Part shown: positions 49,083 through 61,959 of the stretch, in pieces
Layout of the letters: every line of letters begins with the position of its first letter
Position numbering within the stretch: position 1 is the stretch's first letter
NCBI GenBank assembly: GCA_023101885.1
Contig: JALPQD010000088.1
Coordinates: forward strand, 4,251,501-4,315,500
Source: Typhlomys cinereus
Taxonomy: Eukaryota; Chordata; Mammalia; Rodentia; Platacanthomyidae
Length of the DNA stretch: 64,000 nt
Direction of reading: 5' to 3'
Program-made: the position numbers and the translations under genes
Notes under the pieces: model-generated
Seen by the model: only the letters and a program-made list of their open reading frames with translations
The model's database searches: none
Told to the model about the DNA's origin: nothing

Positions 49083-49725
49083 GACAGAGAGACACAGAGA
49101 GACAGACAGAGAGAGACAGAGAGACAAATAGAGAGAGAGAAGAGAGACAGACAGACAGACAGACAAAGAATGCACACATGTATACCATGAATGGAAGTCA
49201 GAGAACAATTCATTTTTTTATAGCTGATATAATTTATTTTTTCTCCCACATTTTATTTTTTCCTAATCATACAAGCTCAATAGATAACTCCTTCCTCTCT
49301 CTCCCCCCTCCTGTACCCACTTGACCATCATTACACTCTCCCCTTTTCCCATTCCTTTCACCCCCTTCTTCCCTTCCCCTCTCTCAGTGCCTCCTTCTTT
49401 CTCCCTCCCATCTCCTGGAACATCCCTTCATGTGAATGCCAAACCTCCTTTTGAGTCCGCCACCCTAGTGGCATAGCCATGAGCTCCTTCTTGGACTCCC
49501 AGTTAGTATGGAAACTTTATTATGACTGTTAATCCCTTGCCTCTAAGGATCCCACTGCCAGGAGCTTTCTCCCCTGTGATTCATGCTAGATTTTGGGGGG
49601 TCATTGACATGTCCTTAGAAGTCAGTTATTTCCTTCCCCCATGTGGATTTTGGAGCTCAAACTCAGGTTTCTATGTTTTCCAGCAGGCACTTTATCCTGT
49701 TGTGCTATCCCACCAGTCTCTGACT
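49050..49725 (-). mobile_element. B3-like SINE with (GACA)n tail, interrupted by an L1 3' end
   Basis: 49050-49165 is a GAGA/GACA simple repeat. ACCATGAATGGAAGTCAGAG begins a reverse B3 body that stops at about 49210 and resumes at about 49613 (CATGTGGATTTTGGAGCTCA to CATCCCACCAGTCTCTG type text, ending at about 49725). Between them, 49240-49612 is a minus-strand L1 3' end (CATACAAGCTCAATAGATAA then a pyrimidine tract). No clear TSD for the L1 was found. Confidence 0.6.
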
Positions 49726-50084
49726 CCCTCATTTAACAGTCTGATCAGAATGCATTTCTTGACTTACAGATTTTTGGCATAGATAATAATGTTTTTAATT
49801 TTTTTGTATTTCAGATGTAGTATTTATACTATTTTCTGTATTTCATAGCTCCTTCTGATACTGCAATTATGCATATGTTGATACAGTCCTAGGTACATAA
49901 CAAATATCTTAGTACCAGTTTTGTTTCATTCTTTTTCATTTGCCTGATACGGAATTACATAAGCTGTTTTCTTACTAAAAACACAAGATAAGAATTCTAA
50001 AACTTAAAGTGCAGTGATGGAAAACATGATGGAAAAAGATATTGAAGGGTTTGAATTTTACCTTCATAAAGTTTACTTATCTGT

Positions 50085-50124
<40 letters not shown>

Positions 50125-51712
50125 TTTTCTATGTTGGAGACTAATAGATAAGTATTATATTACTATGGATTATTAGGAGATAATTTAATTCTAATATAGC
50201 TTTTTCTTCAGCTTTGTAGATCTCATGGATGATCTGTTTATGTTCTTTCCTATGTTCTACTTTATGATGACACAGATTTCTCCATAACTAGAATTTATTT
50301 CTTTCCTCTCCATCATCTAAAAATGTAACACTAGCTACCCTATGAAGAACAGATATTGGCTTAAGATATGGCTAACAATTCTGTTAGTGAACTTCATCCA
50401 TTTATTCATTAGTCTGAGTGGAGTAAAACACAGGACTTCCTAGTGAGTTTTTCTTAGCAAATCACCTTGGGGGTGATTGAACCAACAACCCTCCTGGAAC
50501 CCTATCCGTTAAGATTGAGGTGAAGCCATCAGCTAGATGGGTCTTTGTGGGTTGACCAACCTACATTTGGATTTGACATCCCCCATAAGTACACCGAACT
50601 TATTCCTAATAACAAATATCTACTTCTTTTTGTCCCTTTGTATCTTTGTCAACACACATGCCTTTATGACACATGTTATATATGTACATACAACCAAAAC
50701 TTTTGTTGTCTGTTTCCCTGGAGTAACACTAAGTGATAAAACCATGCATAGGACAGATATCCAAATGCGTTGTGACTAAGTATGTGCACAGCAGTAAAAA
50801 ATATCAAATAAACTCCAGAAGAACAGCAATGCAAAATATTTAGAAAAAAAACAGATGACATGCAAGACAACCAAGTGAGAAATGTCTGTAGACCACTTAT
50901 AATTTTTAAGTCTAATTGAACTGAAGTCTCAAATACAGTGAAAATATGAAAAATTACAGAAAATGAAAACACATTCTACTCTTTTTAATACCTACAAAAG
51001 ACCTCCTTGCACAGAGAAATAAAGATTGAAAGTGACTGTGAAATGGAAAAGTCTATATTGCATGCAAATGGGGATTGAAGAGATAACTCCGATGTAATGG
51101 TTTTACCAGGCAGAAGACATGGAGAGTGAAACATTATTATAATAAACAAAACTAAAAAATACTTATAAGAGGGAATACGCATTAAAATTGCATATACTCA
51201 CTAATAAGAGAGCCCAAATATATGAAGAAATTGGCTTCAAAATTGATGGGAGAAATAGACGTTTTGTAATGTTAAAATGAAAATATAAAAAATATTGCTT
51301 CCATTTCTTTGTTGACAAAACACTATTAAAGAGTTCAGGTCACAACTCAGAAAAATAATTTGCCATGTGCTTTCTTAACTTTTTTATTTTACTGTTTCAA
51401 ACAAGCATATAATGAATTTATGATATTTAAACACCTTAATGCCCAAACACATCCCCCTTCACTTCCCAATACAATCCTACTTCCTCCATCATTCTCCTTT
51501 CCTATTTTCATGTCTTTTTGCATATGTGATACACTGAGTTTCATCAGGGTTATACCTGATGACATTTTCCTGAGTAAATGCTGAAGTATGAACCATGCAT
51601 CAAAGTTCCTACAGGCTTTAAACATAGCGTAGTATGTGGAGAAAATGTGATCAAAATGAATCCAGAAAAATATGCATTCTCAAAAGTAAACAAAATGAAA
51701 ATAAAATTTTGT
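49726..51712. repeat. OR-E 3' flank, duplicated at the OR-F 3' flank
   Basis: No gene. 50150-51190 matches 58470-59520 in order, for example ATCAAATAAACTCCAG against TTCAAATAAATTTAAG. A (GT)n lies at 50085-50121 and a second-subfamily-like L1 scrap may lie at 51360-51560. Confidence 0.6.
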
Positions 51713-52630
51713 TTACTTCAGAACAATCTTTGTGAATGCATTCTTGACCTCTTTGTTCCTCAGGCTGTAGACCAGAGGATTCAACATGGGGATGACCATA
51801 GTGTAGAACACAGACACTATTTTATCATTGTCCAGGGAGTGACTGGCGGTAGGCTGCAAGTACATGAAGATGATCGTCCCATAGAAAATGGAGACAGCTG
51901 TGAAGTGGGAGGCGCAGGTGGAAACAGCCTTGCGAGAGCCTGAGCCTGAGTGCATCTTCAAGATGGTAATGAAAATGACTGTGTAGGACACTAAAATAAT
52001 TGTGAGTGCAAAAAATATGTTGAAACTGGCTACACAAATAAGAACTAGCTCATTCACATGTCTATCAGAGCAAGATAAAGCCATGATAGCTGGCATATCA
52101 CAAAAGAAGTGATGGACTATATTTAACTCACAGTAGGAGAGAATAAAAGTGTCTCCAGTGTAGATGGAGACATTCAAGAAACCAAGGACATAGCAGCCTG
52201 TGATCAGCCACGTACACACACTTGTAGTCATGGTGGTGGCATAATGTAGGGGCTTACACACGGCTGCATAGCGATCATAAGCCATTGCAGCCAACAAAAA
52301 ATTTTCCACAGTAGCAAAAGCTGCAAAAAAGAACATCTGAGCAGCACAGTCATTGTAAGGCATGATCTTGTCACCCATGAGGAGCCCAGCCATGACTTTT
52401 GGAGTAACAGCTGAGGAATAACCAAAATCCACCAGGGAAAGATTACCCAGGAAAAAGTACATGGGGTTGTGGAGCCGAGAGTCCAGAAGAATCAGCAGCA
52501 CCATCCCCAGGTTCCCTACCAGGGTGATGATGTAGATGAGAAGGAAGGTGATGAAGAGGGGAACTTGTAGGTCTGGATCATCAGTGAGTCCCAGCAGAAT
52601 GAACTGTGTCACTTGTGTCCTATTCTCCAT
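51713..52630 (-). CDS. Olfactory receptor, OR5B-type (OR-E)
   Basis: Intact odorant receptor of 305 residues starting MENRTQV. It has the NRT sequon, TM2 LHNPMYFF (asparagine replaces the usual threonine), [15 protein letters not shown], an NVS sequon after TM4, [17 protein letters not shown] and [12 protein letters not shown]. The frame is open to 52768, but the acceptor TTGCTACAG ends at 52659, so exon 2 starts at 52658 and the start at 52630 is chosen. The paralogues nearest to it are OR-D and OR-F, with shared DFGYSS and [11 protein letters not shown]. The second-loop stretch [10 protein letters not shown] differs from the usual [10 protein letters not shown], a region that varies in ligand-contacting loops. 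Confidence 0.95.
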   Translation of the reverse strand: MENRTQVTQFILLGLTDDPDLQVPLFITFLLIYIITLVGNLGMVLLILLDSRLHNPMYFFLGNLSLVDFGYSSAVTPKVMAGLLMGDKIMPYNDCAAQMFFFAAFATVENFLLAAMAYDRYAAVCKPLHYATTMTTSVCTWLITGCYVLGFLNVSIYTGDTFILSYCELNIVHHFFCDMPAIMALSCSDRHVNELVLICVASFNIFFALTIILVSYTVIFITILKMHSGSGSRKAVSTCASHFTAVSIFYGTIIFMYLQPTASHSLDNDKIVSVFYTMVIPMLNPLVYSLRNKEVKNAFTKIVLK

Positions 52631-52658
52631 TGGTGTTATGTAATGATCACTAGATGCT

Positions 52659-53411
52659 CTGTAGCAATGAGAAGAATGGAAAAATTGTGTCTCAGTTGTA
52701 TATTCATTAATTTTCATAACAACTGTATTAGGCAAATGCTCTAGAAAGTGCCTGATCTTAAATTCCATCTGAGTGTTATTTATACATAGGATTGTGTATA
52801 TGAAATATGAATAATTTTCATGAGTTATATATGCAATATGAAAATTTTATCCATGTGTTAAATATACCTTAAACACAATAATATCTTGACAAAATGATGT
52901 GAATCTTTCTCCTAGTACACTTCTGAACTCTGCAAAGGATGACACTCGTATTCATTGTCTGCCAACAAATGATTAGGTTGTTAGATTATATTCATTGTAT
53001 CCCTAAATAATTATGATTTAGGAAAGAAAGATAAGATGAAGTATAATGATTTTGACCCATCTAAGATAATTTCACAATTTTGAGAAAGGTCATTTTATTG
53101 CTCACGTTTCCTTTTGTGTTCTTCCTAATCTCCTATATGTATAATTATATTATACATATAATAAAAATATTATATTGATGGGTCATCTATCAGAATCATT
53201 TGTTCTATATTTTGTCTATTTTTATTTACTAATAATCATAATATATCATGATAATCAGTAAATTCTGAATGATAACTTTTATATTTCTAAACCAGTTTGA
53301 TCTCAGACTTTTGGATAAAAAGTTAAAACCAATTGTGTAGCTTTTTCATTAAATCACAGTAAGTATAACTGACCTGCCATTTCATTACTAAAGTATGTGT
53401 GCAAGTCCACC
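52659..53411 (-). other. Predicted 5' UTR intron of OR-E; weak donor
   Basis: The sequence aligning with the OR-D and OR-F donors reads GTTG then GTGGAC at 53411/53410. GT is kept but positions +3 to +5 depart from GTRAG, so the donor looks weakened. The acceptor at 52659 is good. Either this exon splices poorly, or another first exon is used. Confidence 0.4.
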
Positions 53412-53859
53412 AACTTAATTGAGGAGAAAAATCTATAATGCAAAACCATCTATTTGTGTTTATAAACATGACATCATATGATTGCATGAATATATCTCAA
53501 CTGAACATAAAATGGTCTTAGGTATTCTGAGTCCAGAAAAATGAAAAGTGGATATTAGTACAAATCAAATTCTAAAGTAAGCATACATGAGGAATCACAT
53601 ACCTGCTTCCTATTACCTTATTAAAATAATAATATCATTTCTGTCAAATATTTTATTAAAGTGACTGTAAATAATAAATCTACCAGCGAAAAATCTCATT
53701 AAATCAACAATTAAAAAACATTGGCGTTATATTTATCCTTAAACATTTTTCCTCACCAAGGTTGACGGATCGCAGCACATTCTCAGATCAGAAGGCATGT
53801 TTGTATTAACAAAAATTACCACTGAAACAGAAACTTGAGAGCAATAGACCATGCTATGA

Positions 53860-54060
53860 AGGGGATCTTCTCCAAAATGAAGTACTGTGGAATCATAGTT
53901 AATTTCAAAGACTTTTGTGAGGTGAGCTGAAGCTAATTGTACAGATTCAGAGAGCTCTGGAGATTTCCACCATGGGGCCATCTGCAGTTTCTGACTCTAC
54001 ACTATCAGGAAGGGCACCTAAACCACCCCCATGAGATTCACATTGATTATTTTAATCTGC
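53860..54060 (-). promoter_or_regulatory. Candidate OR-E promoter block
   Basis: A paralogue of the OR-D block, matching closely from the ATGAAGGGGATCTTCTCC motif (about 53856) through to the TTATTTTAAT run. CCCCCATGAGATT (54026-54038) occupies the position of the EBF-like site in OR-D. It lies about 450 bases upstream of the putative first exon end. Confidence 0.5.
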
Positions 54061-56285
54061 ACAGATCTTTTCATATTTCTTGTTACCTTTTATGGTATGG
54101 GCTAAACAAGATACTATTTCTATACTATAAGTCCCGGGCATTTAATGCATAGTTTTAAGAATCTTTTTTCAAATATCTAGTACCACATTCAAGTAATCCA
54201 GTCCACCTGAACATTTTTTTGTTCCTCCAAGCTGCAGAAGTCTATGGCATCAACTAAATTATTTCCCTACATGGAAGTCTCTGCTAGGTAATCTTAGCAA
54301 TCACCTAGAGAATGTGGCCCTAGAGTGTGACAGGTTCCACTTGGTGACTATCATCCACCCATAATGTCACCTGTGTCACAATGGAACTTCTTTTAATGAC
54401 TAGGATATCAGTATGTCAATAATGCTAATTATCTTTCTGATTTTTCATTTACAGAAAACTGGTGTTGATGTTAGGGTTTATTGTGATGAGGCTGATTTAA
54501 ATATTTGATGAGATAATTTGAGGAACTTGCCTGCTTTTGCAAGATGTATTTATACCGCCATCAGAATAATTCATTAGTTGTATCTTTTTATTTGGATAAA
54601 ATTGGACAAGACATTCCACTAAAGCAGCGCGATTACATTCAGGAACTTACTGCATTGAGTCTTGTCCTTACCAGACCTGCATAATGGCTGAAGTCCAAAT
54701 GTCCCCATAGACTAACAAGGAACTCAGGAGAAATAATTACATGCAGTAGGAACCTTAGAGGCTAGGGCTAGGCAGGTGGAGTGGATTGCCCTTATCAGTG
54801 GTCTGCCCAAGAGGAGCCACTTGGTCTGTTATAGAGGAGTGAGCTCCCACTAGAGCAAATAATCCATACAGAACCCTGGGTACCCATAGAAGCAGACTGA
54901 CAGGAGGGTGGGAGGGAGTGGGATGGATTGATGAAGGGAGGAGAGGGAAGAAGAGGAGAGGGGGAGAAAAAGAAGGGGTGAGAAGGGAGGCAGGGATAAG
55001 TACTCAATATGTTTGTAAAACTAGAAAAAAGCAAATAAAAATGTTGGGTATTTTGGCATCTTAATGGATACTTTGCTTGCTCATTGATTCTATTCATCCA
55101 CCTCCACTAGTGCCATGTTCTTTCTTCTCCCACTGCCCATATTCATAAATAAATATGCTTTCATCTTTAACATCTACCTATGTTGCCATCACAGTTCAAT
55201 TCTGGGAACCATTTTTTCTAGCAAAAGAGACATATTCAGTCCTTTATTTGTACTCATGATTCTCAATGCTCATTTCCAAAAAGACTTATCATAGTTTTTC
55301 CAGTGTAGAGAAATGTCTCAGTTATATATTTGTACTGCTCTTCAACCGTGTTATCTTTAGTGTTTTTCCCATCTTTCATAGCCATAAAATTTTCAGAAAT
55401 TTTACATGCCATTTAAACAGAATATATAGCTCAATGTTGTATATTGGAGAGAACACAGTTAAATGTTAATACCCATTATTTTTTAAATTTTGAAGCATTT
55501 TTTCTCAAACATGTGCCAATCCCATTGTTCTCAAATAGGATAAAGTAATAGATTTTGATAATGAATTTATGATGTGATTTATTATTGCACTGTTATTGCA
55601 CCAAGCATGGCAATCAACATGGAAATCAACCAAATTAATATTCTGAGAAATGTACCTGTAAATACAAACTAAATGAAGGCTGAATCGAGACAAAAATAAT
55701 GTGACATGCTGAATGTAGATTGTCATTTAACCTCTAATTTTCCAAATGATAAGGTTCATATATATCAGACAATGAATGGAGAATGTATTTTTTAAGGAAA
55801 ACTGAAAATTTTCACCAAATATATCCACAGGAAACAACAAAATAATGTGAAAGTGAAGAAATTGCCATTCAAATTTACTATATCATCATCTTAAATTTTT
55901 TTCAAAAACCAAAAAAGCATGCAAAAAGGAACATATATCTCCTTCATAGGAAAAAATGTATCAAGAGTAACTGGTCTGAGCACAATAGACATTGTACTTA
56001 GAATTCAGTTTCAACTCACTGATGTAATATGGTAAAAAAATTAAAAAAAGGAAATATCTGAAAAGGAGTTGAAGAAAAACAGAAAACTGTTGCTTGCACA
56101 AAGAAAGACTGTAAATAAGGATTCTCAAAAGATAGGATACAAGAGTCTAGGATACAAAGTCTAGAACTTAAACTACAGTAATGGGAATTTTGATGGAGAA
56201 GACATTGAAGGATTCTGAGTTATTTTACCTTAGAAAAAATAGGTGAATTTTCATTTGTCTATTTACTTATTTGTGTGTGGACATG
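54061..56285. repeat. Unit 2 intergenic sequence of the tandem duplication, with an L1
   Basis: Partner of 46101-48730. About 54640-55045 is a plus-strand L1 3' end of the second subfamily (purine tract 54900-55000, then ATAAGTACTCAATATGTTTG and an A-rich tail); unit 1 has a minus-strand L1 of that type nearby at a different place, so the insertions are independent. No gene. Confidence 0.65.
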
Positions 56286-56432
56286 TGCATGTGCATACCA
56301 CAGCATGTGTGTGGAGGTCAGAGAACAACTGCTAAGAGTGGATTCTCTTCTACCACTGTATGAGTTCAGAAGTTGGAACTCGGGTCTTGGGTCTGGAAGC
56401 AAGTGCCTTCAGCTGAGCCATCTGATGGGCTC
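56286..56432 (-). mobile_element. B3-like SINE, minus strand
   Basis: TACCACAGCATGTGTGTGGA, AGGTCAGAGAACAACTGC, GAACTCGGGTCTTGGGTCTG and GAGCCATCTGATGGGCTCC give the reverse B3 from tail to head. It probably corresponds to the B3 at 48877 in unit 1 and predates the duplication. Confidence 0.75.
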
Positions 56433-56736
56433 CACTCTGATTTCAATAAGAAAACAGTGGCTGTAATTTCATATCAGGTGAATGAAGGAAAATGAATGGA
56501 GCAAAACTTAATGGATACCAAGGTATTTATTGCATGACAATGACTATATTGACATGTGCATAACTGCAGTATCAGAAACAGCCATGAAATTTCAGAAATA
56601 GCATAAATATCACATTTGAAGTGCAAATTTTAAAAAAAACATGAATACCTACACCCAACATATATAAATCAAGAAGTGTAAATATAGGGAAATACACACA
56701 TGTATTCTAATTAGACTGTTAATAAAGGGATTCAGA

Positions 56737-56900
56737 AGCCAGTGAGATAGCTCAGCTGCTAAGGTACCTGCTTACAAACATGGTAACCTGAGTTTGTTTC
56801 CCAGAAAACCACATGGTGGAAGGACAAAGCTGACTTCTGAAAGTTGTCCTTTGATATCCACCTATGGTATAAAGCAAAATGTGCATTCTTTCTCTCTCTC
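56737..56900 (+). mobile_element. B3-like SINE, plus strand
   Basis: GCCAGTGAGATAGCTCAGCT (tRNA-like A box region), AACCTGAGTTTGTTTCCCAG (B box region), CACATGGTGGAAGGACAAAG and GTTGTCCTTTGATATCCACC follow the B3 order. The tail carries a TTTCTCTCTCTC run. Confidence 0.75.
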
Positions 56901-57059
56901 TCCTTTAAAATTAATTAGTTATTTAATTAATAATGGATCAAAAAACCTCAAGAAAGAAATCATTTGCTACATCTGATATATAAGGATGATATAATCTAAT
57001 GGGGTGTGAATATTTCTTTCCATGTATTTCAGATGTATTTATTTTTCTTTCTTCAAGCT

Positions 57060-57150
57060 TTAGTTCCTTATTTTTTATTTTTTTAATATTTTTTTACATT
57101 TTTTGCCTAGTTATACAAGCTCAATAAGGTACCCCTCCTTCTATTTCTAA
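57060..57150 (-). mobile_element. Very short L1 3' end, minus strand
   Basis: A T-rich tail then AGTTATACAAGCTCAATAAG GTACCCCTCC, breaking off after about 40 bases of 3' UTR. It is the most strongly 5'-truncated copy seen. Confidence 0.6.
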
Positions 57151-57368
57151 TCACTAACTGTGAAAACCAGAAACAGTTAGATAATATACTTAATTGAAAC
57201 TGGAAATAAAATAAAGACCAGTCAGACAGTTCTATAACCAACAAAGCTACCCTTGAAGAACAAGAGGTTAAAACAAGTCCCTCGAAGTAAATGAACCTCA
57301 AGAAGTGGTTACTGAGGAAGTTGTTCTCTCAGTTGAAAATTCCTTCAGTCTGAGATAAAAGGATTTTT

Positions 57369-57659
57369 TTTATTTTTTTTATTATTCAAAAGTGCGTGTG
57401 TGCATGTGTGCGCGCGTGCGTGTGTGTGTGTGTGTGTGTGTGTGTAGAACCACAGACGAATACGGGAACCACCATGAACCACCTCCACCTCCTCCTTGTT
57501 TACACTGCCCCGGGATTCACAGGCTCCGCCCTACCAGGACCGGGAAACGCAGGCCGCCCCCGCTTCCGCCTGGTGTCTATACGTGGGGTCTAGGATCAGA
57601 AATCGGGACCCTCCGCCTTCAAGGCGGAGGCTTAACCCCTGAGCCACCTCTCCAGCCCC
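57369..57659 (-). mobile_element. tRNA-derived SINE of B2-like type, copy 3
   Basis: Reverse orientation. The head reads GGGGCTGGAGAGGTGGCTCA on the minus strand; the tail is (CA)n with CG-containing variants and TTGAATAAT. TSDs AGATAAAAGGATTTTT at 57353-57368 and 57660-57675 are 16 bases and identical. Present in unit 2 but not in unit 1, so it is younger than that duplication. Confidence 0.9.
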
Positions 57660-57675
57660 AGATAAAAGGATTTTT

Positions 57676-59781
57676 AAAAGGTAACTTACATTTATACAAC
57701 AGATTTTATAGTAAACTATATGCAATTATCATCACATTTAGTGGAATCATAAATATTCTTTAAAATTGAGTTAACTATAAAAGCTTAAATTTTTAAAAAA
57801 AATTTAGAAAATTGATGAAGGCAACTATGAAAATAAATTAAACTATAAATATTATTGAACTTTTCATCTGCAATTCCTTTATTCCATGCATGGTTTCATA
57901 AATGCCTGAACACTAATTCTTAGCTTATTTCAGTGGTTATTAAGTATGTAAAGATATAATTTGTGCTTAAAGCAATAATTCTGGGCTGCACTTTTGTGGG
58001 AGCCATGATTGCACACGGGGTGGGAGCTTCCTTTTCATTAAAGTGACGAGCACTCTATTGCCTCTCTTGCTCTATAGCCAGCTGGTCCACATGGACAGTG
58101 GACACTAAAGCTATTAAATTCACACTGACGAATTATTTAGATATAACAGACAATATTTTAGTTTTCATTTTCATGAGTGCCCTGACTAAATCAAAGAAAA
58201 ATTTGATAGCAGATGTGTCTAGAGGGAAAGCTCCTTAAGCATGTTTTCTGCATTGATTCTCAGATATTTGATTTGATTTTCTAAACCACATGGATTTGTT
58301 TTCACTAGTAAAGAAAACATGGTAATCTATAAACTCAACTAGCAATAGAGAAATGAAGAATATCAGCACTGAATACCCCAAATAAAATATTTCTATAAAC
58401 GAGTGAAGAGTGGTCATGTGCTATAACCCTAAAGTAAATGATCATGCAAATTTTGTATGCTAGAGATTAACACTTAACGTAATTATATTAGGAGGTAGGT
58501 CTATTAGAAGGCGATTAAGCCAACTTTAGAGAATGATAAAGCTCTTTCCCAAGGCTTATATATCCTATATAGACTTTTGTGGAACTAACTTTTTTTCCCT
58601 ATAGTTCACTTTATAATTGACACGGAATTCTCTTCTAGCATATGAGAACACATTACTAACATTTATCTCTTGCATTGCCATCAACTGAAGCATATTTCTA
58701 AGCTACCAGATGAAGAGCAAATATTTGTTCCAGGAGAGTGCCACCAATTCTGTTAGTGGACTCCATCCATTCAATTCGTAGCCCAAATACAAATAAGTAC
58801 AAGAAGTAGTTCCTCAACAAATCAATCATAAATGAACCAATGACTCTTTAGACCTTAAGACTGAAATTAAACCATAAGAGATTTTGGATCTTTGTTGGGT
58901 GGCCAACCCTATAGATGACTTTTCCAGCCCCCACAACAGCATTGACTTCATTTCCACTAATAAATATCTCCTTTTTCTCCCCCCAGGCCTCTGCTTCTGT
59001 TGCTATGTCAATCTGCACATCTGTCTGTCCACATATACACACAATAGCAATCTTTTTATGTCTGTTTACCTGAAATGACACCAAATAATTCAACCACACT
59101 CACCAGACTGATATGCAAATGAGTTGTGACTTAGTATGTGCACAACAGCAAAAAATTCAAATAAATTTAAGAAAAGCATTGCAAAAAGTTTAAAAAATGA
59201 GATGCTGGAAAACAAAGTGGGAAATGGAAGTAGATCATTTATAATTGCTTAGGTATAATTGGATTAAAGTCTCAAATAAAGGGAAAGAATGAAAGAATTC
59301 AGATGATGAAAATATATGCCTACTCTTTATAATCCCTACAAAATACTTTCTTATATTGAGAAATATAGCTTGAAAGTAAATGGAAGTAAAAGTCTGTGCT
59401 TCACATAAATAGGTCTAAATGAGATTAATCTAATGTAAATGTTCTAATATTAGACATAAGATATAGTAAATCAGATATTATAATAATAAATAGGAGAATA
59501 AAAAACCAACACTTGTGAGAGGGATTATTCATCAAAATGACATACAGATATCTAAGAACAGAACCCAAATAAATGAAGAAATTAATGGAATAAATAAAAG
59601 TTTGGTAATTTTAAAAATATAAAAAGGTTTTTGTGTTTCTTTCTCAGAAAAAAAATTACAACAGAGCTACAGTTACAACCCAGGATCTTGAGTTGTCAAG
59701 GTTTTTAGATATATTTTAGTATAAGGAGAAAAATACAATAAATATGATTCCAGATATGATATGAATAATAAATAAATAAAA
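57676..59781. repeat. OR-F 3' flank, duplicated at the OR-E 3' flank
   Basis: No gene. 58470-59520 is the partner of 50150-51190. 57676-58440 is AT-rich DNA without a recognised feature. Confidence 0.55.
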
Positions 59782-60705
59782 TTATTTTTGCTTCAGAACA
59801 ATCTTTGTGAATGCATTCTTGACTTCCTTGTTCCTCAGGCTGTAGACCAGAGGGTTCAGCATGGGAATGACCATGGTGTAGAACACGGATACTATTTTGT
59901 CTGTGTCCATGGCGTGACTGGAGTGGGGTTGTAAGTACATGAAGATGATCGTCCCATAGAAAATGGAGACGGCCATGAAGTGGGAGGCACAGGTGGAAAT
60001 AGCCTTGCGAGAGCCTGATCCTGAGTGCATCTTCAGGATGGTGGTGAAAATGATCATGTAGGATATTAAGATAATTATGAGAGCAAAAAATATATTGAAG
60101 CTGGCTACAAATACAGAAACCAACTCATTAACATATTTATCAGAACAAGACAGAGCCATGATTGCTGGCATATCACAGAAAAAATGATGGATTACATTGG
60201 ACTTACAGAAGGACAGAGTAAAAGTGTCTGCAGTATAGACAATGGCATTCAAGAAACCAATGATGTAGCACCCTGTGACTAGACATGCACACATGCTTGT
60301 GGTCATGGTGGTGGCATAGTGTAGGGGTTTACACACAGCTGCATAGCGGTCATAGGCCATTGCAGCCAACAGGAAATCTTCCACGGTAGCACAGCCTGCA
60401 AAAAAGAACAGCTGTACAACACAGTCATTGTAAGACATCACCTTGTCTCCCAAGAGGAGTCCAGCCATGACCTTTGGAGTAACAGCTGAGGAGTAACCAA
60501 AATCCACCAGGGAAAGATTACCCAGGAAAAAGTACATGGGAGTGTGGAGCCGAGAGTCCAGGAAAATAAGCAGCACCATCCCCAGATTCCCCACCAGGGT
60601 GATGGTGTAGATGAGGAGGAAGGTGATGAAGAGGGGAACCTGCAATCCTGGGTCATCGGTAAGTCCCAGCAGTATGAAATGTGTCACTTCTGTCCTGTTC
60701 GCCAT
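59782..60705 (-). CDS. Olfactory receptor, OR5B-type (OR-F)
   Basis: Intact odorant receptor of 307 residues starting MANRTEV. It has the NRT sequon, [40 protein letters not shown] and [12 protein letters not shown]. Open frame continues to 60810, but the acceptor TTTTCCATAG ends at 60734, so exon 2 starts at 60733 and the start at 60705 is used. Unlike the five others it has lost the sequon after TM4 (NAIVYTAD in place of N-x-S). The TM3 start reads [16 protein letters not shown], more altered than in its neighbours and in a region likely to shape the odorant pocket. It is a member of the D/E/F clade and the most upstream copy seen. Confidence 0.95.
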   Translation of the reverse strand: MANRTEVTHFILLGLTDDPGLQVPLFITFLLIYTITLVGNLGMVLLIFLDSRLHTPMYFFLGNLSLVDFGYSSAVTPKVMAGLLLGDKVMSYNDCVVQLFFFAGCATVEDFLLAAMAYDRYAAVCKPLHYATTMTTSMCACLVTGCYIIGFLNAIVYTADTFTLSFCKSNVIHHFFCDMPAIMALSCSDKYVNELVSVFVASFNIFFALIIILISYMIIFTTILKMHSGSGSRKAISTCASHFMAVSIFYGTIIFMYLQPHSSHAMDTDKIVSVFYTMVIPMLNPLVYSLRNKEVKNAFTKIVLKQK

Positions 60706-60733
60706 GTGTGCTATTTGATGATCACTGAACGAC

Positions 60734-61500
60734 CTATGGAAAAGACCAGAAAAAGAACAAGTGTCATAAATAAACTGACACAGAAAACTATAAATACAGG
60801 ATATATTCATGCTTTATATTAACTCTGATCTAAAATGTTTTATGTAAAAGTCTTTGTTTTATAACTGAATGCAATGTTTTAGTTAAAGGACTGTAAAGTA
60901 TTGAATCTGGAGAATTCTAAAGATCCATATATGCACTTTAAATTTTTATTCATATTTTATCTGAGTCTAAAAATTTAACAACCAAACTGGCAAGTACATC
61001 TTTCTGCCAATTATCTTTGAAACTGTAAACATTGACACTGCTGTATACTTCACATGTCAAGAATTGGATTAGATGTAGAGATCATAGTCACTATCTTTTT
61101 TCAACATTATATGAGATGGAAGAAGAGGATAAAGCACAGTATAATGCTAATACATGCTAATACATTTAGAACAATTTCATTGTTTAAGGAAGGATAATTT
61201 AATTTTCCTCCATTATTTGGATGCTTACTTTTGTCTGCTTATTTGTTAACTTCCCATAATAGAAAAATATGATTGGTGAAATATAGCATTGACCGAGAAC
61301 TTATCAATGCCAATGCTTCTAACTTTTCATATCTTTGTAGAAATAATTATAATGTAACATAATAACTTAATTTTGTATCCTAGAGACTCTTAAAAAATTG
61401 TATCACAGTCTACTACTTGTTAAATAACTCGCAGTGAGCATACCTGCTCTCATCATAGTTTGAATTATGCTTCTTACCGAAATGTAAATGGAAACTTACC
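60734..61500 (-). other. Predicted 5' UTR intron of OR-F with upstream exon end
   Basis: CAACAG then GTAAGTTT at 61500/61499 is a near-ideal donor; the acceptor TTTTCCATAG ends at 60734. The intron is 767 bases. This is the best-supported upstream exon of the six, because the donor is strong and aligns with those of OR-A, C and D. Confidence 0.65.
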
Positions 61501-61959
61501 TGTTGACTTGAGGAGAAATGTCTTTTAAGCCAGAATAGTCAGTCCAGAATCATAAAGCCAGCCATGGAATGCATCAGGAGAGACTCAGTCACATACTGTT
61601 TCAGAAGTCAAAAGTTTCAGGTTCTCTAATCAGAGAAAAGTGAAAGAATGAACATTATTTTGGGTCAGTTTCTGAATTGATGGTACACTCTTTCTGCTCC
61701 TCGGAGCAGTTGTTTATCTGCCTCCTAGTAGCATAACAAACAAGACATTAATGCATCTTCATATATTTTATTGAGGAGCAATTTATAAAACTATTAGTGT
61801 AGTATTTATCTCACCATGTTTAAGGACTCATAGCAATTAGTCAGGTAGAAGACAAGCAAGCACTAACAACTATTATTACTGAAATTAGAAATAAATACAA
61901 ATAGAGCATGACAAGAAATGGATTGCCTCTAAAATGATGTGATATGCAATTATATTTGA

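Noticed and set aside
48738..49165. Regularly repeated sequence resembling an array
   Set aside because: Tetranucleotide and dinucleotide microsatellites with no spacers; not CRISPR.
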